64,000 nt of DNA, taken from positions 1-64,000 of the forward strand of contig NZ_AEYW01000007.1 of assembly GCF_000192475.1 (NCBI RefSeq), in the 5' to 3' direction. A program made the translations under genes and the position numbers. Positions within the stretch are counted from its first letter, which is position 1, and each line of letters opens with the position of its first letter. Below the pieces are notes generated by a model. The model ran no database searches and had not been told where the DNA came from. It saw only the letters and a program-made list of their open reading frames with translations. Below, in pieces: positions 27,703 through 35,812 of the stretch. Source of the stretch: Ruegeria conchae (lineage in GTDB: Bacteria; Pseudomonadota; Alphaproteobacteria; Rhodobacterales; Rhodobacteraceae).

Positions 27703-28290
27703 ATGAAAGCCATGCTGCGATCCGCCTTGCCGACTACCGGTGCGCTCAGCCCGGCGGGACAGATCATCCGTGTCGTGATGGGCATCCTTCTGCTGACAGC
27801 CAGCGCAAAAGTCCAAGTGCCATTTTGGCCGGTGCCGATGACCCTGCAGGTCGCTGCCGTCATGGCGATTTCTGCAGCTTTCGGGATGCGCCTCGGATCC
27901 GCAACTGTGATTGGCTACATGGTGGCTGGGGCCGTCGGTCTGCCGGTTTTTGCTGGGACACCCGAAAAAGGCATCGGACTGGCCTATATGATGGGCGGCA
28001 CTGGTGGCTATCTGCTGGGCTTCGTTTTTGCCTCGGCCATCGTCGGATGGGTGGCGGATAATCTGCGCAAGCTGTTTTTGGTCCCGGCCATGTTAGCTGG
28101 ACTTGTAGCGATATACGCTCTGGGTCTGGGGTGGCTGGCCCAGTTTGTACCTGCGGACAAAGTGCTGGTTTACGGTTTCAGCCCGTTTATCGTAGGTGAT
28201 CTCGTAAAGATCGCGTTGGCGGCCGTTATCGTGATTGGCCTGCCAACGGGTTTGATGCAGAAAATCCGCGGGTCGCAAGCGGATGCTTGA
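27703..28290 (+). CDS. bioY: Biotin transporter substrate-binding (S) component
   Basis: 195 residues, about six membrane helices, with the BioY signatures [13 protein letters not shown] near the N-terminus and the VGLPVFAG segment in the middle. BioY captures biotin as the S-component of an energy-coupling-factor transporter; no ATPase (bioM) or T-component (bioN) is adjacent, and solitary BioY proteins are known. AAGGAAG precedes the ATG. It overlaps bioB by 8 nt, linking uptake and synthesis in one operon. Confidence 0.93.
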   Translation: MKAMLRSALPTTGALSPAGQIIRVVMGILLLTASAKVQVPFWPVPMTLQVAAVMAISAAFGMRLGSATVIGYMVAGAVGLPVFAGTPEKGIGLAYMMGGTGGYLLGFVFASAIVGWVADNLRKLFLVPAMLAGLVAIYALGLGWLAQFVPADKVLVYGFSPFIVGDLVKIALAAVIVIGLPTGLMQKIRGSQADA

Positions 28291-29248
28291 TACAGGACAG
28301 GACATCCGCAGCAACTGGACCGTGGATGAGGTGGAGGCGCTACTGCGCCTCCCGCTGCTGGATCTGGTTGGCCGTGCAAATACCATCCATCGGACGTATC
28401 ACGACCCGGAAGACATTCAGAAGGCCAGCCTGCTATCGATCAAAACCGGCAGCTGCCCAGAAGATTGTGCCTATTGCCCTCAATCCGCGCATCACCGCGA
28501 GGTCGAACTGACCAAAGAGAAATTGATGGACCCCGGGCATGTGGTCTCGCTGGCGAAACAGGCCAGGGAGGCCGGGGCCGAGCGGTTCTGCATGGGGGCC
28601 GCGTGGCGCCAAGTGCGGGATGGGGAAGAATTTGACAATGTTCTTGAAATGGTTCGGGGCGTTCGCAATCTGGGGATGGAAGCCTGCGTGACACTGGGCA
28701 TGTTAAAGCCGCATCAGGCCCAACGACTCGCCGACGCGGGACTAACCGCCTACAATCACAACCTCGACACCTCGCCGGAATTCTATGGTGAGATCATCGG
28801 GACGCGCACCTATCAGGATCGGTTGGAAACACTCAGCTATTGCCGTGACGAAGGTATCGATCTGTGTTGTGGAGGTATCATCGGCATGGGTGAAAGTCTG
28901 CGGGATCGTGCTTCACTATTGCAGGTTCTAGCGAGTTTTGACCCACATCCCGAAAGCGTTCCGATCAATACTCTGATCCCGATTAAGGGTACTCCGCTGG
29001 AGCATCGAGAGAAGGTGAGCATCTTCGATCTGGTGCGCATGGTTGCGACCGCACGTATCACCATGCCAGCAACCCGCGTACGCCTGTCGGCGGGCCGGTC
29101 TGACTTTTCGACCGCAGAGCAGGCATTGTGTTTTCTCGCTGGCGCAAACTCGGTTTTCTACGGAGATGTTTTGCTGACCGCACCCAATGCTGGAACACAA
29201 AATGACAGGAACATGTTTACACTTCTTGGCGCAATAGCAGAAGATTGA
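28283..29248 (+). CDS. bioB: Biotin synthase
   Basis: 321-residue radical-SAM enzyme inserting sulfur into dethiobiotin. The [4Fe-4S] motif is C58-x3-C62-x2-C65 in CPEDCAYC; cysteines and the arginine for the sacrificial [2Fe-2S] cluster occur in VTLGML-CVT, DLCCGG and the VRLSAGR segment. Other bio genes (bioF, bioD, bioA) are not in the window. Confidence 0.96.
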   Translation: MLDTGQDIRSNWTVDEVEALLRLPLLDLVGRANTIHRTYHDPEDIQKASLLSIKTGSCPEDCAYCPQSAHHREVELTKEKLMDPGHVVSLAKQAREAGAERFCMGAAWRQVRDGEEFDNVLEMVRGVRNLGMEACVTLGMLKPHQAQRLADAGLTAYNHNLDTSPEFYGEIIGTRTYQDRLETLSYCRDEGIDLCCGGIIGMGESLRDRASLLQVLASFDPHPESVPINTLIPIKGTPLEHREKVSIFDLVRMVATARITMPATRVRLSAGRSDFSTAEQALCFLAGANSVFYGDVLLTAPNAGTQNDRNMFTLLGAIAED

Positions 29249-29339
29249 CGCATGTAGGGTTGCTTGCGTCGCATTGCGCCATGGTTCCACCTTGCGTATA
29301 GGCCACATCAACGTGAACAGATTCTCTAGGGAGACGCCT

Positions 29340-30167
29340 ATGTCAAACGCGCAACTGGAAGCCGCCATCGAAGCCGCCTGGGACATGCGTGATACGATCA
29401 CACCGGCCACGACGGGCGAGCAGCGTGAGGCCATCGAGGATACTCTGAATGCGTTGGACAGCGGTTCATTGCGCGTTGCCGAAAAGCAGGCAGATGGCAA
29501 CTGGCACGTAAATCAGTGGGCTAAGAAGGCCGTTCTTCTGGGTTTCCGTATCAAGGATATGGAGATCCAAAATGGCGGCCCGCAAGCCGGTGGCTGGTGG
29601 GACAAGGTCGACAGCAAGTTCGCCGGTTGGGATGAGAACCAGTGGCGCGCTGCAGGATTCCGGGCGGTGCCCAACTGCGTCGTGCGCAAGTCAGCCTATA
29701 TTGCACCCGGTGCGGTGTTGATGCCGTCATTTGTGAACCTGGGTGCTTATGTGGACGAAGGCACCATGGTCGATACCTGGGCAACGGTCGGTTCTTGCGC
29801 ACAGATCGGAAAGAATGTGCACCTGTCGGGCGGTGTTGGCATCGGCGGAGTGCTGGAGCCAATGCAGGCTGGTCCCACCATCATCGAAGATAACTGCTTT
29901 ATCGGCGCCCGTTCCGAGGTTGTTGAGGGCTGTATTGTCCGCGAAGGCTCGGTTCTGGGCATGGGCGTATTCATTGGCAAGTCGACCAAGATTGTCGATC
30001 GCGAAACCGGTGAGGTTATGTATGGCGAGGTTCCGCCCTATTCGGTGGTTGTTGCAGGCTCGATGCCGTCCAAGAACAACGTCAGCCTGTATTGCGCGGT
30101 CATCGTGAAACGCGTTGATGAAAAGACGCGCTCGAAAACCGGGATCAACGATCTGCTGCGCGACTGA
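29340..30167 (+). CDS. dapD: Tetrahydrodipicolinate N-succinyltransferase
   Basis: 275 residues: an N-terminal helical domain, a left-handed beta-helix made of hexapeptide repeats (about 105-230, including the [19 protein letters not shown]-type turns) and a C-terminal tail. It succinylates tetrahydrodipicolinate in the succinylase branch of lysine and diaminopimelate synthesis; dapE, two steps later in the pathway, lies at 34037. The start at 29340 is fixed by AGGGAGACG; an upstream in-frame ATG is not supported. Confidence 0.95.
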   Translation: MSNAQLEAAIEAAWDMRDTITPATTGEQREAIEDTLNALDSGSLRVAEKQADGNWHVNQWAKKAVLLGFRIKDMEIQNGGPQAGGWWDKVDSKFAGWDENQWRAAGFRAVPNCVVRKSAYIAPGAVLMPSFVNLGAYVDEGTMVDTWATVGSCAQIGKNVHLSGGVGIGGVLEPMQAGPTIIEDNCFIGARSEVVEGCIVREGSVLGMGVFIGKSTKIVDRETGEVMYGEVPPYSVVVAGSMPSKNNVSLYCAVIVKRVDEKTRSKTGINDLLRD

Positions 30168-30186
30168 TCCTGAGCTGTTTATTTAA

Positions 30187-30220
30187 GATTTGGCCGCAGA
30201 GCAGATGTTGCGGCCAAATC
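30187..30220. terminator. Bidirectional terminator between dapD and Rieske gene
   Basis: A perfect 12-bp stem (GATTTGGCCGCA at 30187-30198, TGCGGCCAAATC at 30209-30220) with a 10-nt loop separates two convergent genes. TATTATT follows on the plus strand and AAATAAAC-derived Us on the minus strand. Confidence 0.8.
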
Positions 30221-30222
30221 TA

Positions 30223-31410
30223 TTATTGCTTGGGCATCAACCCCAGCACTGTCTGTTGAAAGAAATCTATTGCGGCCTCGCCGCCAGCGCCTATGGCGAG
30301 AGCGCCCACTTCGAAGCGCGGAGATTGCATGGATTTTTGCATCTTTTCGCAAACCCAGACATCTTCGGTTTGGAAATCGCCCGTTTCCAACGGGTGTTTG
30401 GTCCAGTGCGAGGATTTGATCAGCCCTGTTTCGGCATCGTACCCGGGAATGTCAGCCGCGCGGTGCGTGTAAGTAAACCAGCCCTTCGGAGACCAGTTCC
30501 GCACCCTTAATCGCATCCTGTTTGCGCTTATGGGTTCCATCGTTGAAATCGAGAATCCCCAGGGATTGGGCGTTAGGATCGTGGTTGGGAAGAGCATGTA
30601 GACCCCGCCATACCCCGGAGTTTCAGCATTTTTAACGGTTTTCAAACCTGAACCTTTGGCGGAGTTTTCAACGAATTGCGGAATCCTGTGTTTCACACCT
30701 TCGCGCTCGGTCGACCACCAAATCATATTTTGACCAAACACCTCCCACAGGTTTTTGTCATGGGTCGGCCCTCCCAGCGTGTCTTTGTGCAGATAGGCGA
30801 GATGATAGCCATCAATTGCGTTCTCGAAGAAGACCTTCCAATTGCACTCGATTTCATAAACCACGTTGTCGGGATTTTCCTGCAGCTCGGTCGAGGTCAG
30901 ATCATGCGGCCAAGGAACCTGATCCAGCCCGCTCAGCCAGTTGTCAAAATCCGCATCCGGGTCAGGATTAACGAAAACAAGATTGCGAAATACGCCCACA
31001 GCCGCCCCAAAAAGAGCATTGGATTTCTTGTCGAGATCAGGAAAGCACTCACGCTGGGCAGGAACTCCGCGCAAAGCACCGTCCAGATTATAGACCCAGT
31101 TGTGATAGGGGCAGACAATGGTTTTGCCTGCATTGCCGCATCCTTCCAGAAGTTCTGTACCACGATGGCGGCAAAGATTGTGAAACCCGCGTAACTCACC
31201 ATCGGCGCCTTTGATGACAATTACGGAATTTGCTCCGGCTTTGATCGTGCGAAAATCTCCGGGTTCAGGAAAATCCATTGTCACACCGGCAAAGGTCCAG
31301 CAGCGGCTGAAGATTTGTGATTGCTCAACCTGAAACCAATCCTCTGAAACATAGGCTTCTCGCGGTAGTCGGTTTTTCGGTTTGTCGGGTAGCGATGCCG
31401 GGGCTTGCAT
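30223..31410 (-). CDS. Rieske non-haem iron oxygenase, alpha subunit type
   Basis: 395 residues. The Rieske [2Fe-2S] site is C80-x-H82-x17-C100-x2-H103 (CRHRG, CPYHNW). The mononuclear iron ligands are H203 and H208 in DGYHLAYLH plus a C-terminal acidic residue near DVWVCEK. The family hydroxylates aromatics or demethylates quaternary amines; the substrate here is unknown. No ferredoxin or reductase gene is adjacent, so electrons must come from elsewhere. The start has GGAAGTG upstream. A tandem TetR-type operator begins 15 nt before the ATG. Confidence 0.83.
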   Translation of the reverse strand: MQAPASLPDKPKNRLPREAYVSEDWFQVEQSQIFSRCWTFAGVTMDFPEPGDFRTIKAGANSVIVIKGADGELRGFHNLCRHRGTELLEGCGNAGKTIVCPYHNWVYNLDGALRGVPAQRECFPDLDKKSNALFGAAVGVFRNLVFVNPDPDADFDNWLSGLDQVPWPHDLTSTELQENPDNVVYEIECNWKVFFENAIDGYHLAYLHKDTLGGPTHDKNLWEVFGQNMIWWSTEREGVKHRIPQFVENSAKGSGLKTVKNAETPGYGGVYMLFPTTILTPNPWGFSISTMEPISANRMRLRVRNWSPKGWFTYTHRAADIPGYDAETGLIKSSHWTKHPLETGDFQTEDVWVCEKMQKSMQSPRFEVGALAIGAGGEAAIDFFQQTVLGLMPKQ

Positions 31411-31424
31411 GTCACTTCCTTAGA

Positions 31425-31456
31425 TTGTCAAAAATGATAATTGTCATTATTGACAA
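31425..31456. promoter_or_regulatory. Tandem TetR-type operator
   Basis: Two abutting 16-bp units: TTGTCA-AAAA-TGATAA (31425-31440) and TTGTCA-TTAT-TGACAA (31441-31456). The second is a perfect inverted repeat with a 4-nt spacer; the first has one mismatch. The site lies between the Rieske gene and the divergent operon carrying a TetR regulator, its likely partner. Confidence 0.7.
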
Positions 31457-31514
31457 TAAAGCGATTTGTCCAGTATCCAATTTCAAGATTTCGACCGAAG
31501 GATAAGGCGGGTAG

Positions 31515-31787
31515 ATGAAACCTGGAAAAAGCCTAAGGCATCACAAATGGATGACTATCGCGGCTGTGCTGGTGCTGCTGGCATCAACACTGGCGGGGGT
31601 ATATGCGATCTGGGGTGTGGTTTTTGTGTACTGGGGCGTTCTGGCAATTCGATCAGGGCAGGCCTTTCTTGTTGAAGCTATTGAGCGCAAAGAGAACCCG
31701 GTTTTGTTCTGGGTGCTAACGGCGATGTGGTTCGGCTTCGGAGTACTTTACATCCTGACGGACATTTTCCCCACTCAGACCGCCTGA
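31515..31787 (+). CDS. Small two-helix membrane protein
   Basis: 90 residues with two or three hydrophobic segments (about 13-50 and 63-85) joined by a charged loop containing VEAIERKENP. No family recognised with certainty. GGCGGG precedes the ATG. It is the first gene of a three-gene operon with tetR and an unknown gene, divergent from the Rieske oxygenase, so it may be co-regulated with it. Confidence 0.6.
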   Translation: MKPGKSLRHHKWMTIAAVLVLLASTLAGVYAIWGVVFVYWGVLAIRSGQAFLVEAIERKENPVLFWVLTAMWFGFGVLYILTDIFPTQTA

Positions 31788-31798
31788 ATGATTGACTC

Positions 31799-32392
31799 AT
31801 GCCCAGAACCAGTTTGAAAGATGTCCGTACGAAGGAAATACTGAGCGCATTTACCAGATGTGTCGCGCGGTATGGATTGGATGGCTCAACACTCGCCCGT
31901 ATCTCCGAAGAAGCGGGGATCGCGCGGCCTCTGCTTCGTCACTACCTTGGCAATCGCGAAGAAATGATCCAGCGCCTGCTGGACCATGTCCTGAGTGATT
32001 TTGCTATGCGGACAAAAACCTTCTTCGATATGTTGCCAGCAACAGGGCGCATTGATGCTTTGATCGAAGCGTTGTTTGGACGCGTTGATTATTCTTCTGA
32101 AAGCGCCGCCGTTTTTGCGGCTTTGGTAGCGGCCTCGGAGCGACACAAAGAAATTCGCCAACCCCTGTTGCGCTTCGTATACGAGTTTGAAGATCGTATC
32201 GCTGCTGAGATCAGTGCTGAGAATACAAGCGCTGATCCGAATCTTGTGGATGTCGCGGCTGCAGGGATCACAGCGATTTACTTCAATACAGATGCTGTAA
32301 TGCCCTTGGTTCCAAAGGAAGGTTGGCGCGACAGGCAACGGGCAGCCGCATTGGTTTTGCTGGAAGCGGCCTGCCAGAGCGATCGGACCTGA
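31799..32392 (+). CDS. TetR-family transcriptional regulator
   Basis: 197 residues with an N-terminal TetR helix-turn-helix (about 8-55; STLARISEEAGIARPLLRHYLGNRE) and a helical C-terminal ligand domain. The N-terminal part looks like the BetI-type subgroup. It follows the small membrane protein by 11 nt and probably binds the tandem 16-bp operator at 31425-31456, controlling both this operon and the Rieske gene. The inducer is unknown. Confidence 0.85.
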   Translation: MPRTSLKDVRTKEILSAFTRCVARYGLDGSTLARISEEAGIARPLLRHYLGNREEMIQRLLDHVLSDFAMRTKTFFDMLPATGRIDALIEALFGRVDYSSESAAVFAALVAASERHKEIRQPLLRFVYEFEDRIAAEISAENTSADPNLVDVAAAGITAIYFNTDAVMPLVPKEGWRDRQRAAALVLLEAACQSDRT

Positions 32393-32393
32393 G

Positions 32394-32774
32394 TTGACCC
32401 ACACTCTGGCTCAGCGTATTGCGGGCCTTATGCAGAAGCAAAAGAAACCCTCGCGTCAGCAAGTCTATACTCTTCTGGTTCAGATTGGCCGGAAGGATGG
32501 AGATGGTTTGCCAAAAGACGCAACCGGAGCCGCGCTGATGTGCTTTGCCAGCGGTGTGGATGAGGCAGAAGCCGTGCGTGAAACGGTGGCGATTTTAAAA
32601 CAGGCCGATACCGCTCCTCTGGATGTCACCGGCTACGGCACGCTTGCCGAGCGTGAAGCGCAGGGGCACGATATCGATCCGGATGAGCGGGCATTGATGC
32701 AGCGGGCGCTGGACGAAAACGCCGTCATAGTTGCGCAGATGACGCCATTCTTTGGAGACGAGAGCCCGGCTTAG
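32394..32774 (+). CDS. Conserved protein of unknown function downstream of tetR
   Basis: 126 residues from a TTG at 32394, one nucleotide after the tetR stop; an ATG at 32430 (MQKQKK) is the alternative start. The chain is soluble and charged, with helical segments ([30 protein letters not shown]). No family recognised. Its stop overlaps the convergent receptor-like gene by 4 nt. Confidence 0.5.
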   Translation: MTHTLAQRIAGLMQKQKKPSRQQVYTLLVQIGRKDGDGLPKDATGAALMCFASGVDEAEAVRETVAILKQADTAPLDVTGYGTLAEREAQGHDIDPDERALMQRALDENAVIVAQMTPFFGDESPA

Positions 32775-33829
32775 TTTCGCGCTCCGAACCATTTGCGGTA
32801 GATTTCATCATAGGTACCGTCTTCGCGAAGAGACAGCAGTGCTTGGTTGACGTCTTCAACCAAAGGCGATCCGGTTGGGAAGGCGATGCCATAATTTTCG
32901 CGTAGGAAAATCCCGCCGGTCATACTTGCCGTTCTTCGACCCTCATGACTGGCGTAATAGGACAGAATGGGCGCATCGAATACGACTGCATCCAGATCCT
33001 TGTCTTTGAACGCAGCCAGCATGTCCTGAAGGTCGGCATAGCCCGTGAACTCGATCTCGCGGCGGTTCAGAAAGTTGGCTGCTGTTGAATCAGAGATGGT
33101 TCCGACTTGCTTGCCATAGAGGTCATTAACCGAATTCACGCTGCCGGTTATCGCATCTACAGTCATCACCGATGTGATCCGGGCCGTAAACACCGATACG
33201 ATGAACAGCGAGGAAACCACCAGCACAACCCCCAGAATGCGCCCAAACGGCGTGCGGGGCATCCGCTCTTCAAACCCGCCATTGACCACGAGGTTGAGCG
33301 CCCACCAGAAGGAAGGGAACCAAGCCTCATTCAGTTTCCGGTCAAAATAGGGCTGCGCGCGTTTCTCGAAACTCCACATCAGCATGCCGCCGCCCAGAAG
33401 AATGGCAAAGGCCAGACCAATTGCGATGAACAGCTCGCGCGACAGCAGGGCGTGCAGTAAAGACGGTTGGCGCGCTGCCTCGGACGGAACCATGATCTGT
33501 AGCCCGGCTTCAAAGATGGGCTGGGTGAAATCCATTCGGGTTTCACGCATGGCGGTGATTGAAATATTCGCAATGGCCAGATCGGCTGACCCGTCTTGAA
33601 CGGCCCCCAGCATTTCGCCAAAGCTCTCGACCCGGTTGATCGAATACTCCCAGCCCAGCGACTCAGATAACGCCGCCAGCAGGTCCATCGAGAAACCGGT
33701 CTGGACCCCGTCCTCGACAAACGAGAACGGAGGGCGGGTCACAGTTGTAACCGTGAGGGTCTGAGCCTGGCTTTGCTGCGCGAGAGTCGCGAAAGTCAGG
33801 CAGATCAATGCGAAGAAGACGCGCTTCAT
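32771..33829 (-). CDS. Ionotropic glutamate receptor-like ligand-gated channel homologue
   Basis: 352 residues: a signal peptide (1-22), the first lobe of a periplasmic solute-binding domain (about 24-125), a membrane helix (132-153), a re-entrant pore-like loop (about 171-190), a second helix (196-216) and the second lobe (about 217-350). This S1-M1-P-M2-S2 order is that of prokaryotic glutamate receptors such as GluR0. The potassium filter TVGYGD is replaced by NGGFEE at 183-188, although the flanking R-x-PRT is kept. It may not conduct potassium. Ligand unknown, probably an amino acid. Confidence 0.72.
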   Translation of the reverse strand: MKRVFFALICLTFATLAQQSQAQTLTVTTVTRPPFSFVEDGVQTGFSMDLLAALSESLGWEYSINRVESFGEMLGAVQDGSADLAIANISITAMRETRMDFTQPIFEAGLQIMVPSEAARQPSLLHALLSRELFIAIGLAFAILLGGGMLMWSFEKRAQPYFDRKLNEAWFPSFWWALNLVVNGGFEERMPRTPFGRILGVVLVVSSLFIVSVFTARITSVMTVDAITGSVNSVNDLYGKQVGTISDSTAANFLNRREIEFTGYADLQDMLAAFKDKDLDAVVFDAPILSYYASHEGRRTASMTGGIFLRENYGIAFPTGSPLVEDVNQALLSLREDGTYDEIYRKWFGARN

Positions 33830-34036
33830 TTGGAATCACCTGTTTCGCGGCCCTCTAACCTAGTTCGGGGCAGCGCGGCAAGGCAGCCGCAGGGTCAAGG
33901 CTCATGTTTTGTTGGGGTGCTAAAATCGAAGTCTTTGGATTTTGGATTGGAAATCTGACTATTCGGGGTTGGCAAGCCGGGCAATTCGTTGAATCTGTGC
34001 ACGAACACCGGCATCCATCAGAACAAGAGGCCCGTT

Positions 34037-35176
34037 ATGACCGATCCAGTTGAGCTGACCGCAAATCTGATCCGTTGCCCTTCGGTCACACCCGAAGAGG
34101 GCGGCGCGCTGGTTTTACTGCAACGTGAACTTGCGGATGCAGGTTTTGAATGCACCCGTGTGGATCGCGGAGGCGTCAGCAACCTATTTGCGCGTTGGGG
34201 CAAGAAAGGACACGCTCGCAGCTTTGGCTTCAACGGCCACACGGATGTTGTTCCCTTGGGTGATGAGGCCGCTTGGACCGCGCCCCCGTTCGGAGCAGAA
34301 ATTCGTGATGGAGTGATGTATGGCCGTGGTGCGACGGACATGAAATCTGGTGTGGCAGCCTTTGCCGCAGCAGCCATTGATTTTGTGCGCAATACGCCTC
34401 CGGATGGTGCGGTGATTCTGACAATTACAGGTGATGAAGAGGGTGATGCGGTCGATGGCACTGTCGCCCTGCTGGATCACATGGATGCGACGGATGAGCG
34501 GATGTCGGTCTGTCTAGTAGGGGAACCAACCTGTCCGAATAAGATGGGTGAAATGATGAAGATCGGTCGGCGCGGCTCAATGTCAGCTTGGTTTATCGTG
34601 ACCGGGGTGCAGGGGCATTCTGCTTATCCGCACCGGGCGAATAACCCATTGCCAGCAATGGCGCGGTTGATGGATCGGCTGGCCAGTCGCGAGCTGGATC
34701 AGGGGACCGACCACTTTGATGCCTCAACATTGGCCGTGGTGACGATCGATACGGGCAATCCAGCGACGAACGTCATCCCGGCGCAATGCTCTGGAACAGT
34801 GAACATTCGGTTCAATGACCTGCACTCGGGCGTCAGCCTGAGCGACTGGTTGAAATCCGAGGCTGAATCAGTTGCCAAGGCGTTTGGAGTTGAAATCGAA
34901 ACCAAGATCAAAATCTCAGGTGAGAGCTTTCTGACTCCTCCGGGTCGGCTTTCGGATCTGGTAGCGCGCGCCGTTGAGTCAGAAACCAATATCTGCCCCG
35001 AGCTTTCAACCACTGGCGGCACATCGGATGCCCGGTTCATCAAGAACCATTGCCCAGTGGTCGAATTCGGGCTGGTCGGGCGCACGATGCATCAGGTTGA
35101 TGAGTGCGTTGAGGTGGCACAAATTCATCAGCTCAAGGCAATATACGCGCGTATTCTATCGGATTATTTTGCCTGA
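34037..35176 (+). CDS. dapE: Succinyl-diaminopimelate desuccinylase
   Basis: 379-residue M20-family dimetal hydrolase releasing succinate from N-succinyl-LL-diaminopimelate. Metal and catalytic motifs: [12 protein letters not shown] near residue 68, [11 protein letters not shown] near 96, GDEEGDA near 132, and a late [10 protein letters not shown] histidine. The start at 34037 has AAGAGG upstream. The 207-nt gap before it shows no gene. dapD lies 4 kb away in the same orientation. Confidence 0.94.
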   Translation: MTDPVELTANLIRCPSVTPEEGGALVLLQRELADAGFECTRVDRGGVSNLFARWGKKGHARSFGFNGHTDVVPLGDEAAWTAPPFGAEIRDGVMYGRGATDMKSGVAAFAAAAIDFVRNTPPDGAVILTITGDEEGDAVDGTVALLDHMDATDERMSVCLVGEPTCPNKMGEMMKIGRRGSMSAWFIVTGVQGHSAYPHRANNPLPAMARLMDRLASRELDQGTDHFDASTLAVVTIDTGNPATNVIPAQCSGTVNIRFNDLHSGVSLSDWLKSEAESVAKAFGVEIETKIKISGESFLTPPGRLSDLVARAVESETNICPELSTTGGTSDARFIKNHCPVVEFGLVGRTMHQVDECVEVAQIHQLKAIYARILSDYFA

Positions 35177-35179
35177 TTG

Positions 35180-35755
35180 ATGCAAAAGACTTTGGTCATC
35201 ATGGTGAAAGAGCCACGTCCGGGGCGGGTGAAAACCCGTCTGGGACGCGATATTGGCATGGTCGGTGCGGCTTGGTGGTTTCGACATCAAACGCGGTCAC
35301 TTGTCCGACGCCTGCGCGATCCGCGCTGGCAGATTGTTCTGGCGGTTACTCCGGATCGGGAGGGGATGAAAAGCCGTGTCTGGCCAGTCGATCTGCCGCG
35401 TAAGCCGCAAGGGCGCGGAAATCTCGGTGATCGTATGGGGCGGATGCTGCGCGGTGCCCCCGATGGGCCAGTATGTTTGATCGGTGCAGATATTCCGGGG
35501 ATTACACGCGGACACATCGCGCGGGCCTTCGACGCATTGGGCCGGGCTGAAATCGTGTTCGGGCCAGCCCCTGACGGGGGCTATTGGTTGGTTGGTGCGC
35601 AGCGTTATAGTGCGTTGCCGTCAGGGATGTTCAACAACGTGCGCTGGTCGACTGAGAGTGCTTTGGCCGACACGCTGGCTTCGGTAAATGGACGTCGAGT
35701 GACGTTGCTGGATCACCTGCGCGATGTGGATACCGTGGCCGATCTGCACGGCTGA
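35180..35755 (+). CDS. TIGR04282-type (DUF2064) glycosyltransferase-like protein
   Basis: 191 residues with a nucleotidyl/glycosyltransferase A fold. Seen are VKEPRPGRVKTRLGR at the N-terminus, IGADIPGIT with the metal-binding DxP-like aspartate, and PAPDGGYWLVG. Family members are related to CofC and MobA-like enzymes, with no settled substrate. The ATG at 35180 overlaps nothing but follows the dapE stop by 3 nt; a TTG at 35177 is also in frame. Confidence 0.75.
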   Translation: MQKTLVIMVKEPRPGRVKTRLGRDIGMVGAAWWFRHQTRSLVRRLRDPRWQIVLAVTPDREGMKSRVWPVDLPRKPQGRGNLGDRMGRMLRGAPDGPVCLIGADIPGITRGHIARAFDALGRAEIVFGPAPDGGYWLVGAQRYSALPSGMFNNVRWSTESALADTLASVNGRRVTLLDHLRDVDTVADLHG

Positions 35756-35812
35756 CCCGACAGGCCGCTTTTTGGTCATGACGCGGTCGCATGCCCGTGC
35801 TAGGCCAAACTC

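Noticed and set aside
33943-33951. TTTGGATTTTGGATTGG direct repeat before dapE as an operator
   Set aside because: Too short and AT-rich, with no symmetry and no linked regulator.
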